Positions 1-7,714 of a stretch of DNA of 21,095 bases are shown here, one piece after another; position 1 is the first letter of the stretch; each line of letters begins with the position of its first letter. The DNA lies in the IMG/VR virus record IMGVR_UViG_3300035666_000192, positions 1 through 21,095 of that record, one strand, 5' to 3'. The position numbers and the translations under genes are program-made. The notes under the pieces were generated by a model. That model was not told where the DNA came from and searched no databases. It saw nothing but the letters and a program-made list of their open reading frames with translations. Source of the stretch: a virus.

Positions 1-2
1 CT

Positions 3-1106
3 TTACAACAAAGAAAAACTTTATCTCAAAAAGATATTGATTATTTGATTGCCCTATGGTTGTGCGCTAAGGGGTCAGGATCAACATTTCGTTATCCTGA
101 TTTAGTTAACGGTTTATCAATTTTATCCCGGTTTAACTCTGTTTCTTTGAGCTACCAAAACCAAACCTCTTTACAAATTTATTCACTTGGAGAATTACAG
201 ATAAGGAGATTTACCGAGGGGGTACAACAAGATTTAGGGTTAGACGATTCTTTCGCAAATCCTGTTTTAACGCTGTGTTATTGCGTTTTAATTGAACTTA
301 CAAACGGAGAAAAGCTCGGTTATACAAATTTTTCCCAAGACTTAAAAATTGGTGGGGTAGTATTTCGAGCAAAGCAAGCTCTTGATCCGACTGCAATAGA
401 AAAACAATTGGGAATACAATCGGATAATCAAGAATATAGAGGTGCTTTTAGTGATAATATTGACGAAAATTTACTTTTTTCTGATAGATTTAGAGAAGCT
501 CGAATTATCACAGCAATTGTTGATTGGCAATATCCTCCTAATTCACTTTTAGATCTTCCAGACGAGCAAATACAAATAGGTTATGTGGGAGAAATTAAAT
601 CACTTGGTGGCGAAAGCTATACACTTGAAAATCTTACTGGCTCTAGTATTAATTTAAGGCAAAGTAGAGATGAAAAAACATCGCCTTTTTGCCGATGGGC
701 CTTTGGACAGGATAACGGTGATAACTCAGGATGCCGTAAACAAGTACCATTTTACGAAACTCAGGTTGCTAGTACTAATAGTCGGAGAGAATTTGAGGTG
801 TGGGGACAATACCAAAATCTTGCTTGGGGAAAATGTACATTTACAGACGGGGCAAATAAATCAGCTACTTACGCAATTTACCGAACTGTTTCAATATTTG
901 GAGGTAAAACTCAAATTCAGTTATTTACTGAAGCATCTGGTTCCGTAGCTACCCACGATAGCGTAATCCTTACTGCTGGCTGTGACAAAACTTACAATAC
1001 TTGTAAAAACACTTGGAATAATGCTATAAATTTTGGAAATATCCCCAGTTTTGGGAACTTTATGCCTGGGAATGACTTTCTATTAAGCTCTCCAAAGCAA
1101 AGTTAA
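3..1106 (+). CDS. Minor tail protein, lambda L / BR0599-like, 5'-truncated by window edge
   Basis: The reading frame is open to the left edge, so the true start lies outside the window; the TTG at 45 is only the first internal start-like codon. The C-terminal part ends with a GCDKTYNTCKN segment followed by an N-A-I-N-F-G-N-x-P-rich stretch and a PGND motif. This is the signature of the phage BR0599 / DUF2163 family related to lambda minor tail protein L, a tail-tip component that closes the tail tube. Four cysteines with L-like spacing are seen (codons at 690, 732, 981 and 1002); in lambda L such cysteines hold an iron-sulfur cluster, so cluster binding here is an inference. The next genes encode lysis functions, consistent with the end of a tail operon. 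The family call is by motif only; the N-terminal domain is not identified. Confidence 0.72.
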   Translation, partial: LQQRKTLSQKDIDYLIALWLCAKGSGSTFRYPDLVNGLSILSRFNSVSLSYQNQTSLQIYSLGELQIRRFTEGVQQDLGLDDSFANPVLTLCYCVLIELTNGEKLGYTNFSQDLKIGGVVFRAKQALDPTAIEKQLGIQSDNQEYRGAFSDNIDENLLFSDRFREARIITAIVDWQYPPNSLLDLPDEQIQIGYVGEIKSLGGESYTLENLTGSSINLRQSRDEKTSPFCRWAFGQDNGDNSGCRKQVPFYETQVASTNSRREFEVWGQYQNLAWGKCTFTDGANKSATYAIYRTVSIFGGKTQIQLFTEASGSVATHDSVILTAGCDKTYNTCKNTWNNAINFGNIPSFGNFMPGNDFLLSSPKQS

Positions 1107-1187
1107 GTGTTTCTAAAAAAATTAATTTCAATTCATGAATGACAGTAAAAAACTCTAGAATAGTTTTATTGATGTTTCCCTTTTGCC

Positions 1188-1592
1188 ATGTATTATATTT
1201 CTGTTGCCAACCAAAGCCGTCCCCCCTATGTCGAGAATCACGATTTAAAAATAAATTTTAACGATCTTGGGACTGTCGTTGCTATCGCAATAGCATTACT
1301 TAGTATGTTTTCAAGAAATACCAAATCACAGGCTAAAGAACTTGACCACGAAACCTTTGAGAAAACATCAAGGAAGATGGAGTCTCTTGAGCAAAAGCTA
1401 GAGAAAATGGTTGAAAGACTATCAACAGGAATAGAAAAACTGACTATATTAACAGCGCAACTTGACAAAGAGATAAGTCTTATTAAAGCCAAACAAGAAA
1501 CTTTCTCTTCTATTTCTACTCAAATAGAAGGACTTCGCAAAAAACAGGAAGAACTTGATATACGAATCGGAATACTTGAACATAAATCTTAA
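1188..1592 (+). CDS. Membrane-anchored coiled-coil protein (possible holin or spanin-like lysis accessory)
   Basis: This 134-residue protein has a polar N-terminus and one hydrophobic segment at about residues 27-42 (LGTVVAIAIALLSMF). A long heptad-rich, highly charged region at about 53-130 is a predicted coiled coil. No Shine-Dalgarno sequence is visible before the ATG, and no better in-frame start precedes the membrane segment. It lies 31 bases upstream of the GH19 endolysin, which suggests a lysis role such as a holin or an envelope-spanning helper. Typical XhlA-like holins have the membrane segment at the other end, so the class is uncertain. A single-anchor coiled-coil protein could also be structural. 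The gene looks real from its composition and position; the function is inferred from context only. Confidence 0.6.
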   Translation: MYYISVANQSRPPYVENHDLKINFNDLGTVVAIAIALLSMFSRNTKSQAKELDHETFEKTSRKMESLEQKLEKMVERLSTGIEKLTILTAQLDKEISLIKAKQETFSSISTQIEGLRKKQEELDIRIGILEHKS

Positions 1593-1623
1593 CAGAATTG
1601 TCAACTTTACTAACTAAATTGCC

Positions 1624-2382
1624 ATGAAATTTTTAACAGCAAATCGCAACACTATTTTAAAATCGTACTTAATGGATTCTAACTCCGAAAGTCTTCCTCA
1701 AGACTTTAGGGCAATCCCAATCAAAGCTGGACAAAGAGTAATTTATAGTCAGATTCTCAAAAGAGAAAAAAATCACTATTTGCTAGAAATAAAGCCCCCG
1801 ATTGAGGGTAAATTTAATTGGTACGCTTTTGTTGGTCACTTTAACGATCCCAATCCCCCTGTAGTCCCCAAGGATCAAGTTGAGGGTGTGTTTGACAGGC
1901 TTAACGATAAAATTACTGATTTTCAGTTTCAAAAATTAGATGAGTGCCTTAAGAGATTTAACATTACCACAGTACAAAGAGTTCGACATTTTTTAAGCCA
2001 AATAGCCCATGAATCAGCAGGATTACGGTACATGGTAGAAATCCACGACGGCTCAAATTATGAAGGACGAAAAGACTTAGGGAATACCAGACCTGGTGAC
2101 GGCAAAAAGTTCAGAGGTGTAGATGCTCTCCAAATGACTGGCAGAGCCAATTATCAGGCATTTGCTAACTATATAGGCGATCAGCGTGTTATGGAAGGGT
2201 GGCGATATGTTAGCGAAAGATATTTATTTTTACCATCTGGGTTTTGGTGGATGAATAACAAAATGAATGAGTTGTGTGACCGTGGGGCAACCGTTGAACA
2301 AGTCACCCGTCGCGTCAACGGTGGTACAAATGGACTAGCTGAAAGAAAACGGTATTATGAGAGGGCTTTAAGATTTATCTAA
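1624..2382 (+). CDS. GH19 chitinase-like endolysin with N-terminal SH3-like domain
   Basis: A 252-residue predicted peptidoglycan hydrolase. Residues about 1-73 form an N-terminal region (FLTANRNTILK ... WYAFVGHF) resembling the small beta domain found on cyanobacterial hydrolases, probably a wall-binding SH3-like module. Residues about 85-252 are a glycoside hydrolase family 19-type catalytic domain: the AHES motif carries the likely catalytic acid E130, and YEGR (E147) is followed by DLGNTRPGDG, then LQMTGRANYQAF and a C-terminal RRVNGG segment. Phage GH19 enzymes cleave the peptidoglycan glycan backbone to release progeny. It follows a membrane coiled-coil gene, together forming a plausible lysis cassette after the tail gene. 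No signal peptide is obvious, so export would depend on a holin. The family assignment is strong; exact bond specificity is not shown by the sequence. Confidence 0.9.
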   Translation: MKFLTANRNTILKSYLMDSNSESLPQDFRAIPIKAGQRVIYSQILKREKNHYLLEIKPPIEGKFNWYAFVGHFNDPNPPVVPKDQVEGVFDRLNDKITDFQFQKLDECLKRFNITTVQRVRHFLSQIAHESAGLRYMVEIHDGSNYEGRKDLGNTRPGDGKKFRGVDALQMTGRANYQAFANYIGDQRVMEGWRYVSERYLFLPSGFWWMNNKMNELCDRGATVEQVTRRVNGGTNGLAERKRYYERALRFI

Positions 2383-2386
2383 GATA

Positions 2387-2415
2387 TTGACAATTCAAAA
2401 AGTAACCTGTAATAT
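2387..2415 (+). promoter_or_regulatory. Sigma70-type promoter for the isolated gene at 2438
   Basis: A perfect -35 hexamer TTGACA (2387-2392) is followed after 17 bases by TAATAT (2410-2415), which matches 4 of 6 -10 positions including the key A2 and T6. It lies in the short gap after the endolysin and just ahead of a single small gene. The 36 bases from 2387 match those from 11537 at 26 positions, including the first 12 bases and TTTAGTTA at the same offset, which makes chance unlikely. Confidence 0.72.
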
Positions 2416-2437
2416 TTAGTTAAAACTAAAGGTTGTC

Positions 2438-2704
2438 ATGAGAAAAGAATTTCGTCCGTTAATACTAGAAACAGTAGAAGGTCATCCGGCATTTATTAAC
2501 TGTTACGATATTATTACAAGCACCCATTGCTCTATTGAAGATAATTACATAGTCGATGCGACTTCACAAGTGGGGATTGCAATATCCAATGTTGCGGCTA
2601 AGGCTTTAATGAACGCGTTAACTACTGATTTATTTTTTTCTAGTGATGACATTGACGAAAGAAGAGTTTTGCGGAGCGATGGAACATTTGATAGATATTT
2701 TTAA
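2438..2704 (+). CDS. Hypothetical protein, 88 aa, monocistronic (moron-like)
   Basis: I do not recognise this 88-residue protein. It has no membrane segment. The N-terminal half (RPLILETVEGHPAFINCYDIIT) looks like mixed beta structure, the middle is hydrophobic and alanine-rich (VGIAISNVAAKALMNAL), and the C-terminus is acidic and charged. A purine-rich AAAGG lies upstream of the ATG. The gene has its own promoter at 2387-2415 and an intrinsic terminator 26 bases after its stop, so it appears to be an independent unit between the lysis and head modules. That arrangement is typical of phage morons, which often act in the lysogen or modify the host. The gene is likely real; the function is unknown. 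Confidence 0.6.
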   Translation: MRKEFRPLILETVEGHPAFINCYDIITSTHCSIEDNYIVDATSQVGIAISNVAAKALMNALTTDLFFSSDDIDERRVLRSDGTFDRYF

Positions 2705-2730
2705 TATTTAGATTTCTCCTTGGGTGATTT

Positions 2731-2761
2731 AAAACAGACCATCAACAAAATGGTCTGTTTT
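2731..2761 (+). terminator. Intrinsic terminator after the 88-aa gene
   Basis: A perfect 12-bp stem (AAAACAGACCAT at 2731-2742 with ATGGTCTGTTTT at 2750-2761) surrounds a 7-base loop. The right arm ends in a T run on the plus strand. The A-rich left arm means it could also work in the opposite direction. It separates the isolated small gene from the portal gene. Confidence 0.85.
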
Positions 2762-2782
2762 CTTATATCATAGAAATAGTAC

Positions 2783-4066
2783 ATGGCAGTTCTAATGGCA
2801 AAAAAGAAGAAAAAGGATGACAAATTAAGAGGCTCTCAGCGATCCCTTACTTCACCGGGGATCGTGTCGGTATCACGTCGGTACGATTTGGAGATTACGG
2901 AAAATCCTATCCGTGATCCGAGAATATCAAGAGAATTAATCGAACTTAATCAATGGTGCTATGAAGTCGTCCACGCCCTTGATATGGCCGCTTCTGATAC
3001 CTTTGCATCTGACGATGGAGACGATCAGGGATGGATAGTAGCAAAAAACCTTGATGATGAAGAAACTCCTGTTAACCCAGAAGTATTTGCCATTGCAGAA
3101 GATATTAGGTTAAGAAAACAGAATTTTTCAACCTACATGATTGGTGGGGATAGACTCAAGAAAGCCCTAAGATGGGCATTAGGGAAAGGAGAATGTTTTC
3201 TAGAGTTGGGCATTGAACGAGAAGGGTTATCTGCCAACAAGTCTAAAGATTTTGGTGTAGCAAAGACTCTTTATTTACCTACCTTTGAGATGTTTAGAAA
3301 AGAAACAGATCAAGGGGAACTAATTGGTTTCGAGCAAAGAAAATATGTCTCGGAGTCTGACCCTGATTATTTTTTTGAACCCTATAAAATCTGTCATATT
3401 CGCCATGAACCTGATTTTCTTTATGGTCGCTCTCTTTGGTTAGCTTCTTTAGATGCTTGGGCTGATGTTAAACAAGCTTTCGATAATTTGATTAGGGCAT
3501 CCAATGACTTAGGAGTTTCTCCGACTCTGCATATTATGCCAGGTATTTCTACCGAGCAAGAAAGAATTTATGAGCGAGAATTAGAAATCCGTAGAAAAAG
3601 CGGAATAATATCCGACCATATTCTCAGCTATCCTGGGCAAGATATTCGTAAAATGGCTAATTTTAACCCTGATTTAACAGGGCTAATTGATACTCTTTTG
3701 CAATGCCGGTACAAGCTAATTATCCCTGGATTTCCGACCTATTTCTTCCCAGGATTAGAATCAAAAGGGGGAACTAAAGAGTTATCCCGGTCGCCTGATC
3801 GTCGCTATTCTAGGATGAGATACGGATGGTGTCAGCTTCTTAGCGGTGCTATCAAACAGGTAATTGACACAGAAATCATTCTCAGAAAAGGATTAGATTT
3901 TTATGCCGAAAATGCTAGAAATAAATATCGGATACTGTGGCCAGAATGGAGTGAATCTATTGATGGTATGTCTGGGGGAGAAGTTGAAGACACTGACTCT
4001 GATTTAACCGATGAAGAAACTAATAAACAACCTGTTAAAAAAATAAATATAAATCAAAATGATTAA
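2783..4066 (+). CDS. Phage portal protein
   Basis: A 427-residue protein of usual portal length that would form the dodecameric ring at one capsid vertex through which DNA is packaged. The N-terminus is lysine-rich (AKKKKKDD). A long helical/beta core contains a wing-like region, a FEPYKICHIRHEPDFLYGRSLW segment typical of portals (the clip/stem approach), then helices with DLGVSPTLHIMPG, and a strongly acidic tail (EVEDTDSDLTDEE). ATG at 2795 is a possible alternative start five residues from the end; neither has a clear ribosome site. It opens the head gene block and overlaps the following methyltransferase gene by 8 bases. The call rests on overall pattern plus position before the protease and capsid genes. 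A terminase was not found upstream, which is unusual. Confidence 0.75.
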   Translation: MAVLMAKKKKKDDKLRGSQRSLTSPGIVSVSRRYDLEITENPIRDPRISRELIELNQWCYEVVHALDMAASDTFASDDGDDQGWIVAKNLDDEETPVNPEVFAIAEDIRLRKQNFSTYMIGGDRLKKALRWALGKGECFLELGIEREGLSANKSKDFGVAKTLYLPTFEMFRKETDQGELIGFEQRKYVSESDPDYFFEPYKICHIRHEPDFLYGRSLWLASLDAWADVKQAFDNLIRASNDLGVSPTLHIMPGISTEQERIYERELEIRRKSGIISDHILSYPGQDIRKMANFNPDLTGLIDTLLQCRYKLIIPGFPTYFFPGLESKGGTKELSRSPDRRYSRMRYGWCQLLSGAIKQVIDTEIILRKGLDFYAENARNKYRILWPEWSESIDGMSGGEVEDTDSDLTDEETNKQPVKKININQND

Positions 4067-5465
4067 TCAAATTATTCACGGTGATTGTTTTGATGTTTTA
4101 AAAAATATTCCTGATAATTCCATTGATTTAATCCTTACCGATCCTCCTTATGGACTTTCGTTCATGGGAAAAAATTGGGATCATGGTGTACCCGGTGTAC
4201 AGTTTTGGATTGAAGCTTTACGAGTCGCTAAACCAGGAGCGCACCTATTTGCTTTTGGTGGGACTCGTACTTTTCACCGATTGGCAGTAGCGATCGAGGA
4301 CGCTGGTTGGGAAATCAGAGATACCATTATGTGGGTCTATGGGTCGGGGTTTCCGAAGTCGTTGGACGTAAGCAAGGCGATTGATAAACGAGGGGGAGCG
4401 ACTGTTGGATTTGAATCCTTTCGTAATGCAGTAAAAACTGCAATGAATAAAAATCAAATAAGCCGAGCAAAACTGCAAGAGGCTTTAGGTAATTTTATGT
4501 TGTCCCATTATTTGACGGCTGGCTCACAACCTGCGATTCCAAATTGGCGTGATTATCAAGTCATACGTGATACAGTTGGACTTGGCGATGCTTATGACGA
4601 AATGTTTAGACCAGAAGCCGAGCGTGAGGTTGTGGGTAAGAGCATAAGTGGTAAGACCGCAATATGGCAAGAACAGGGAGGCATGGGCGACTTTAACATC
4701 ACCGCCCCCGCCACACCCGAAGCAAAACAATGGGAAGGCTGGGGGACTGCTCTAAAACCAGCACTCGAACCGATTACGGTGGCTCGTAAACCTCTCACTG
4801 GCACGGTAGCTGAAAATGTCCTACAGTGGGGAACTGGGGCGATTAATGTGGATGGGGGCAGGGTAGGGACGAATGACGGACTTGAGCGCCCTTATGGCGG
4901 CGAGAACAAGGTTTATGGCAGCTATGGTATGGAACGCGGAACCAGAACCGGCGATGCGCTCACCGGCCGATGGCCTGCCAACTTCATCCACGACGGCAGC
5001 GAGGAGGTGGTGGGGTTGTTTCCTTATCAGAAGTCAGGCAAAGTTAAACCTCACGTTATAAAGCGTGACAAAACAGTAGTAGATTTTCAGCGTGGGTTGA
5101 CTCAAAGAACAGGGCATTTTCTATCTAGCGAAGGCTCCGCCGCCCGATTTTTCTATTGCGCTAAAGCTAGTAAATCCGAACGCGGTGAGGGCAATACTCA
5201 TCCTACGGTAAAACCACTAGCATTAATGAAATATCTCATAACTCTAGGATTACCTCCGGGTGGGATAGTCCTCGACCCTTTTTGTGGTTCTGGCACTACT
5301 GCTTTAGCTTGCAAAGAATTAGGTAGAAATTATATCTGTATCGAGAAAGAATTAGAATATTATCAGATAGCTTGTAACAGGCTAGACCAACCTATAGAAC
5401 CTATTCCAGATGAACCGATAGAAGAACCAGTAGATAATTCTCCATTACAGTTAAAACTGTTTTAA
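4059..5465 (+). CDS. Beta-class DNA methyltransferase (N6-adenine/N4-cytosine type) with HTH-like insert
   Basis: A 468-residue SAM-dependent DNA methyltransferase. The catalytic motif IV DPPY is at residues 28-31. HPTVKP is at 381-386 and the SAM-binding DPFCGSGTT at 406-414, followed by a glutamate-containing IEKE segment. Catalytic motif before SAM motif is the beta-class order. Between SLDVSKAIDK (about 105-114) and REVVGKS lies an insert of some 75 residues (NQISRAKLQEALGNFMLSHY, then a P-N-W-R-D-Y segment) that resembles the small helix-turn-helix inserted in many phage methylases. It may protect phage DNA from host restriction, inferred because no cognate nuclease is adjacent. The central region around 4683-5035 is conspicuously GC-rich compared with both ends, which suggests mosaic origin. 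It overlaps the portal gene by 8 bases. Confidence 0.93.
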   Translation: MINQIIHGDCFDVLKNIPDNSIDLILTDPPYGLSFMGKNWDHGVPGVQFWIEALRVAKPGAHLFAFGGTRTFHRLAVAIEDAGWEIRDTIMWVYGSGFPKSLDVSKAIDKRGGATVGFESFRNAVKTAMNKNQISRAKLQEALGNFMLSHYLTAGSQPAIPNWRDYQVIRDTVGLGDAYDEMFRPEAEREVVGKSISGKTAIWQEQGGMGDFNITAPATPEAKQWEGWGTALKPALEPITVARKPLTGTVAENVLQWGTGAINVDGGRVGTNDGLERPYGGENKVYGSYGMERGTRTGDALTGRWPANFIHDGSEEVVGLFPYQKSGKVKPHVIKRDKTVVDFQRGLTQRTGHFLSSEGSAARFFYCAKASKSERGEGNTHPTVKPLALMKYLITLGLPPGGIVLDPFCGSGTTALACKELGRNYICIEKELEYYQIACNRLDQPIEPIPDEPIEEPVDNSPLQLKLF

Positions 5466-5499
5466 ATTTGATAAAATACAGTAAAACCAAGAGATAATT

Positions 5500-5652
5500 A
5501 TGACAAATCTAAAAGCTTATGTTGTTTCCGATTCTAATGATGGTCAGGTCGTTAACATGACTGAACTGGAAGTTATTGAAGCTTTAAAAGATGAGGTGTC
5601 TAAGCTAAAAGCTCAGATCGGTGAACTTAACAAAGCAGAAACAGAAGCGTAA
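5500..5652 (+). CDS. Small coiled-coil protein, 50 aa
   Basis: A 50-residue frame (MTNLKAYVVSDSND, then MTELEVIEALKDEVSKLKAQ, ending NKAETEA) lies between the methyltransferase and the next small gene, with no competing frame. After a short beta-like start, the last 30 residues form an acidic heptad-like helix. It is below the length usually called automatically. Codon use matches the neighbours. No function is recognised; small helical proteins near the portal can be head assembly factors, but nothing here proves that. Confidence 0.5.
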   Translation: MTNLKAYVVSDSNDGQVVNMTELEVIEALKDEVSKLKAQIGELNKAETEA

Positions 5653-5667
5653 GTGGATTAGGGAACT

Positions 5668-5701
5668 GTCAAGAGTTATTTCTTGTCAGTCAAGAGTTAT
5701 T
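5668..5701 (+). repeat. Pair of 13-bp direct repeats upstream of 5724 gene
   Basis: GTCAAGAGTTATT occurs exactly at 5668-5680 and 5689-5701, a 21-bp period (two helical turns), in the gap between two small genes. TTGTCA between the copies could act as a weak -35 element. Same-face spacing would suit a dimeric regulator; no regulator is identified. Confidence 0.6.
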
Positions 5702-5723
5702 ATTTAATTTAAAGAGAAAATCC

Positions 5724-5948
5724 ATGAATAACAATAACTTTGACGCTATTATCGAAGATTTGAGTATCGAAGACTTGAGAGCCGAATACGCCGAATTAAC
5801 CGACTCATACGATAGCCTGATGTTTGATTATGAAACATTAAAATTAAAGATAAAAATGTTAGAAATTAAAAACCGCAACCTAAAAGCTAAACTTGATAAA
5901 TCAGAAAAAATCCAAGAATTAGTTTATGACGGATTAGGAGACAAATAA
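5724..5948 (+). CDS. Acidic coiled-coil protein, 74 aa
   Basis: A 74-residue acidic protein. The N-terminus (NNNNFDAIIEDLSIEDLRAEYAEL) is rich in Asp and Glu, and residues about 20-68 form a continuous charged helix with heptad spacing, probably a coiled-coil dimer. There is no Cys, membrane segment or enzyme motif. An AAAGAG purine run precedes the ATG. The next gene starts 1 base after its stop, so they are co-translated. Position between portal/methylase and minor head protein suggests a head assembly chaperone or scaffold-like role, but this is inference only; I do not recognise a family. Confidence 0.6.
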   Translation: MNNNNFDAIIEDLSIEDLRAEYAELTDSYDSLMFDYETLKLKIKMLEIKNRNLKAKLDKSEKIQELVYDGLGDK

Positions 5949-5949
5949 G

Positions 5950-6120
5950 ATGACAGATAAATTTAACCCAGAAGATAAAAACTTACAGCCAATTAGTCAG
6001 TTGCTAGGGAGAGCCGAAGTAACAGCCAATGACATCCAAAAAGCTATCGATGACTGGAAAAAGAAACCTCCGGATGATGAATTTAAAAACCTATTAGAAC
6101 CTGAAATAAGTTATGAGTGA
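5950..6120 (+). CDS. Small acidic protein, 56 aa
   Basis: A 56-residue frame (begins MTDKFNPEDKN, contains LLGRAEVTANDIQKAIDDWKK, ends LLEPEISYE) fills exactly the space between the 74-aa gene and the minor head gene. Its start is 1 base after the upstream stop, and its end overlaps the next start by 8 bases. Such tight packing argues that it is translated. The middle AEVTANDIQKAIDDWKK could be a short helical hairpin. It is shorter than typical automatic calls. No family is recognised; translational coupling with the head gene suggests a structural-assembly role. Confidence 0.55.
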   Translation: MTDKFNPEDKNLQPISQLLGRAEVTANDIQKAIDDWKKKPPDDEFKNLLEPEISYE

Positions 6121-6757
6121 TTTTTCTTTTAACCCTGCAACTCGACGCTATCGAGACAACCGAACGGGGAGATTTGTCTCCACTGAAAAAGTTAGACAAA
6201 TCTCCCAACAAACTATTAATGCCCGTACTCAAAAAACAGATAAACTTACCCGTGACCTTTTAGAGAAAAAAATAACTGTTAGTGAGTGGGAAGAGAAAAT
6301 GTCTTTCGAGATTAAAAACCTAACTATTCAGCTTTATCAAGTTGGTAAGCCCGATATGAACGCTTCTGACTATGGCAGAATTGGTCAGATGCTTAGAACA
6401 CAATACGCGCGATTAAGAAAGTTTTCCCGTGATATTATTCTTGGTACTCAATCAGAGGCTCAAATAATCAACCGCTCTAAACAGTACGTTGCCAAGTCTA
6501 GAGAAGCTTTTGAGGAGGGAAGCCGGAGAGGACACGCTCTAATCAACAAGTGGGAAAAGAGAATAATTACCAAAAAAGAATCTTGCCAAGAGTGTCTTTT
6601 TTATGAAAGTGCCGGTTGGCAGCCTATCGGAACACTCCCCCGACCGACTGAAAGATGTACTTGCCGGGCTAATTGCGGCTGTTACTTTATTTTTTCTAAC
6701 TCTAGGGAACGACCTACCCAGAATATGCTTTCGTTAAACTTTGGCTGGACGAAATAA
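6113..6757 (+). CDS. Minor head / head-morphogenesis-like protein with C-terminal Cys cluster
   Basis: A 214-residue protein. The N-terminus FNPATRRYRDNRTGRFVS is the kind of opening seen in phage minor head proteins. A long helical middle (about 25-150) is followed by a cysteine cluster with C158, C161, C182, C184, C188 and C190 around a GWQPIGTLPRPTERCTC segment. Cys pairs plus a G-W and P-rich spacer resemble the C-terminal end of the Mu gpF / SPP1 gp7 head-morphogenesis family, which binds the portal and a few copies of which enter the prohead. The six cysteines could bind a metal. It lies after the portal and before the protease/capsid, as expected for this family. The call is moderate because the match is by pattern. 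Confidence 0.58.
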   Translation: MSDFSFNPATRRYRDNRTGRFVSTEKVRQISQQTINARTQKTDKLTRDLLEKKITVSEWEEKMSFEIKNLTIQLYQVGKPDMNASDYGRIGQMLRTQYARLRKFSRDIILGTQSEAQIINRSKQYVAKSREAFEEGSRRGHALINKWEKRIITKKESCQECLFYESAGWQPIGTLPRPTERCTCRANCGCYFIFSNSRERPTQNMLSLNFGWTK

Positions 6758-6761
6758 AAAA

Positions 6762-6781
6762 CGCAGGGTATCAATCCTGCG
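6762..6781 (+). terminator. Possible weak terminator hairpin after minor head gene
   Basis: CGCAGG (6762-6767) pairs with CCTGCG (6776-6781) around an 8-base loop. A-rich sequence precedes it and CTGTTT follows. The T run is short and interrupted, so it may be only partly effective. The rest of the gap to 6939 is AT-rich with no convincing promoter. Confidence 0.4.
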
Positions 6782-6939
6782 CTGTTTCCTCAGCTATACA
6801 CTTTCTATGGAGACAAATATTTTGTATTGAAATTTTATATTTATAGGTTGGGCTGGAGACGACACTATTAATATACATCAACCAACCATAAACGTCAAGC
6901 CTTTAGATAGAATTATTTATATAAGTATTTTTTATTGAC

Positions 6940-7659
6940 ATGGAACTAGAACTAACCCGCGCTGAATTAGAGATATTGCTACAGACCCGTCATCCTACCG
7001 ACGAGGAGATGTCGTTAATCAATCAATTCAAACCCTACGGACTCGATCCGTGGGAATCATCGGAACTGATGCGATTTGCTTTAATTGCTTCAAATAACTT
7101 AATTCACGGTTCTGGCCAGGTATGGGATAAAAATGTTTTAGAAACTATGGTGGCTAGTTATCCCGGATGCGCCTTGATGATCGATCATGAATGGGAAGAT
7201 CAGACCAAAACTTTTGGGATGATCTATGATTCTTTTATTTATTCCTTGCCTCGTGTAAGCAAGGAAGGGATAGTGCGAATCCTCGAAAAATCTCCTAATC
7301 CAAGCGAAGATTATCGAATAATCCAAAAAGACGGCTATCATCAGGTCTTGGTCTTTGGATTTGCAGAAGCGACTCACCCGATTATTTCAGAAATTTCCTA
7401 TGGCAGAAAAGCCGATGTTTCAATGGGGGGAATTTTTTATGGCGAGTCGATTTGTCCTATCTGCGATATTCCTTACAGTGATCCTAAATGTCCCCACTAC
7501 CCCCCATATATGGCAGGGCTAGTAGATGAAGAAACGCTAACCCCTTACTATCGCCGTTCTGGAAAAATGGATTCTATCGAATGCAGTTTTGTTGCCAGTG
7601 GCAATTGTCGCCAAGCAAGATTAATAGATTCCCGTCCCAATACTTTTGTTTTTACCTAA
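6940..7659 (+). CDS. Putative prohead protease
   Basis: A 239-residue protein directly upstream of the capsid gene. The core has the order expected of prohead proteases: a strand-rich N-terminus (FALIASNNLIHGSGQVW), a His in PGCALMIDHEW (H83), G-M-I-Y (G93), and a Ser in KADVSMGG (S161). H83 and S161 would be the catalytic pair. After S161 a likely zinc knuckle (C172, C175, C184, H186) forms an insert, CPICDIPYSDPKCPHY. Prohead proteases remove scaffold sequence from the capsid subunit during maturation, and the adjacent capsid protein has a long N-terminal extension to be removed. No Shine-Dalgarno is visible; the ATG overlaps a TTGACA sequence that is too close to serve this gene. The catalytic assignment is inference. 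Confidence 0.6.
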   Translation: MELELTRAELEILLQTRHPTDEEMSLINQFKPYGLDPWESSELMRFALIASNNLIHGSGQVWDKNVLETMVASYPGCALMIDHEWEDQTKTFGMIYDSFIYSLPRVSKEGIVRILEKSPNPSEDYRIIQKDGYHQVLVFGFAEATHPIISEISYGRKADVSMGGIFYGESICPICDIPYSDPKCPHYPPYMAGLVDEETLTPYYRRSGKMDSIECSFVASGNCRQARLIDSRPNTFVFT

Positions 7660-7714
7660 AACAGAAAGTTCTGTAGTACAATTATATCTAATAGTTAGTG
7701 ATCAGCAATCAGTA

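Noticed and set aside
670-948. 92-aa frame inside the tail protein gene
   Set aside because: Fully nested in another frame of a gene with clear family motifs; no ribosome site and no protein-like domain.
1149-1167. Hairpin AAAACT/AGTTTT after the tail gene as terminator
   Set aside because: Only six A/T-dominated pairs and no convincing T run; not strong enough to list.
4873-5061. 62-aa frame in the GC-rich methylase patch, and minus-strand frames at 4245-4804
   Set aside because: Long shadow frames are expected in GC-rich coding sequence; the methylase frame is continuous with motifs on both sides.
5668-5701. Direct repeats as a CRISPR array
   Set aside because: Only two 13-base copies with an 8-base gap; no array, no cas genes.
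6782-6939. Promoter before the putative protease gene
   Set aside because: AT-rich with TATAAG-like words, but no -35 at proper spacing; the TTGACA at the ATG cannot serve this gene.
7138-7377. Minus-strand 79-aa frame over the protease gene
   Set aside because: Antisense shadow; the sense frame carries the His and zinc-knuckle pattern.
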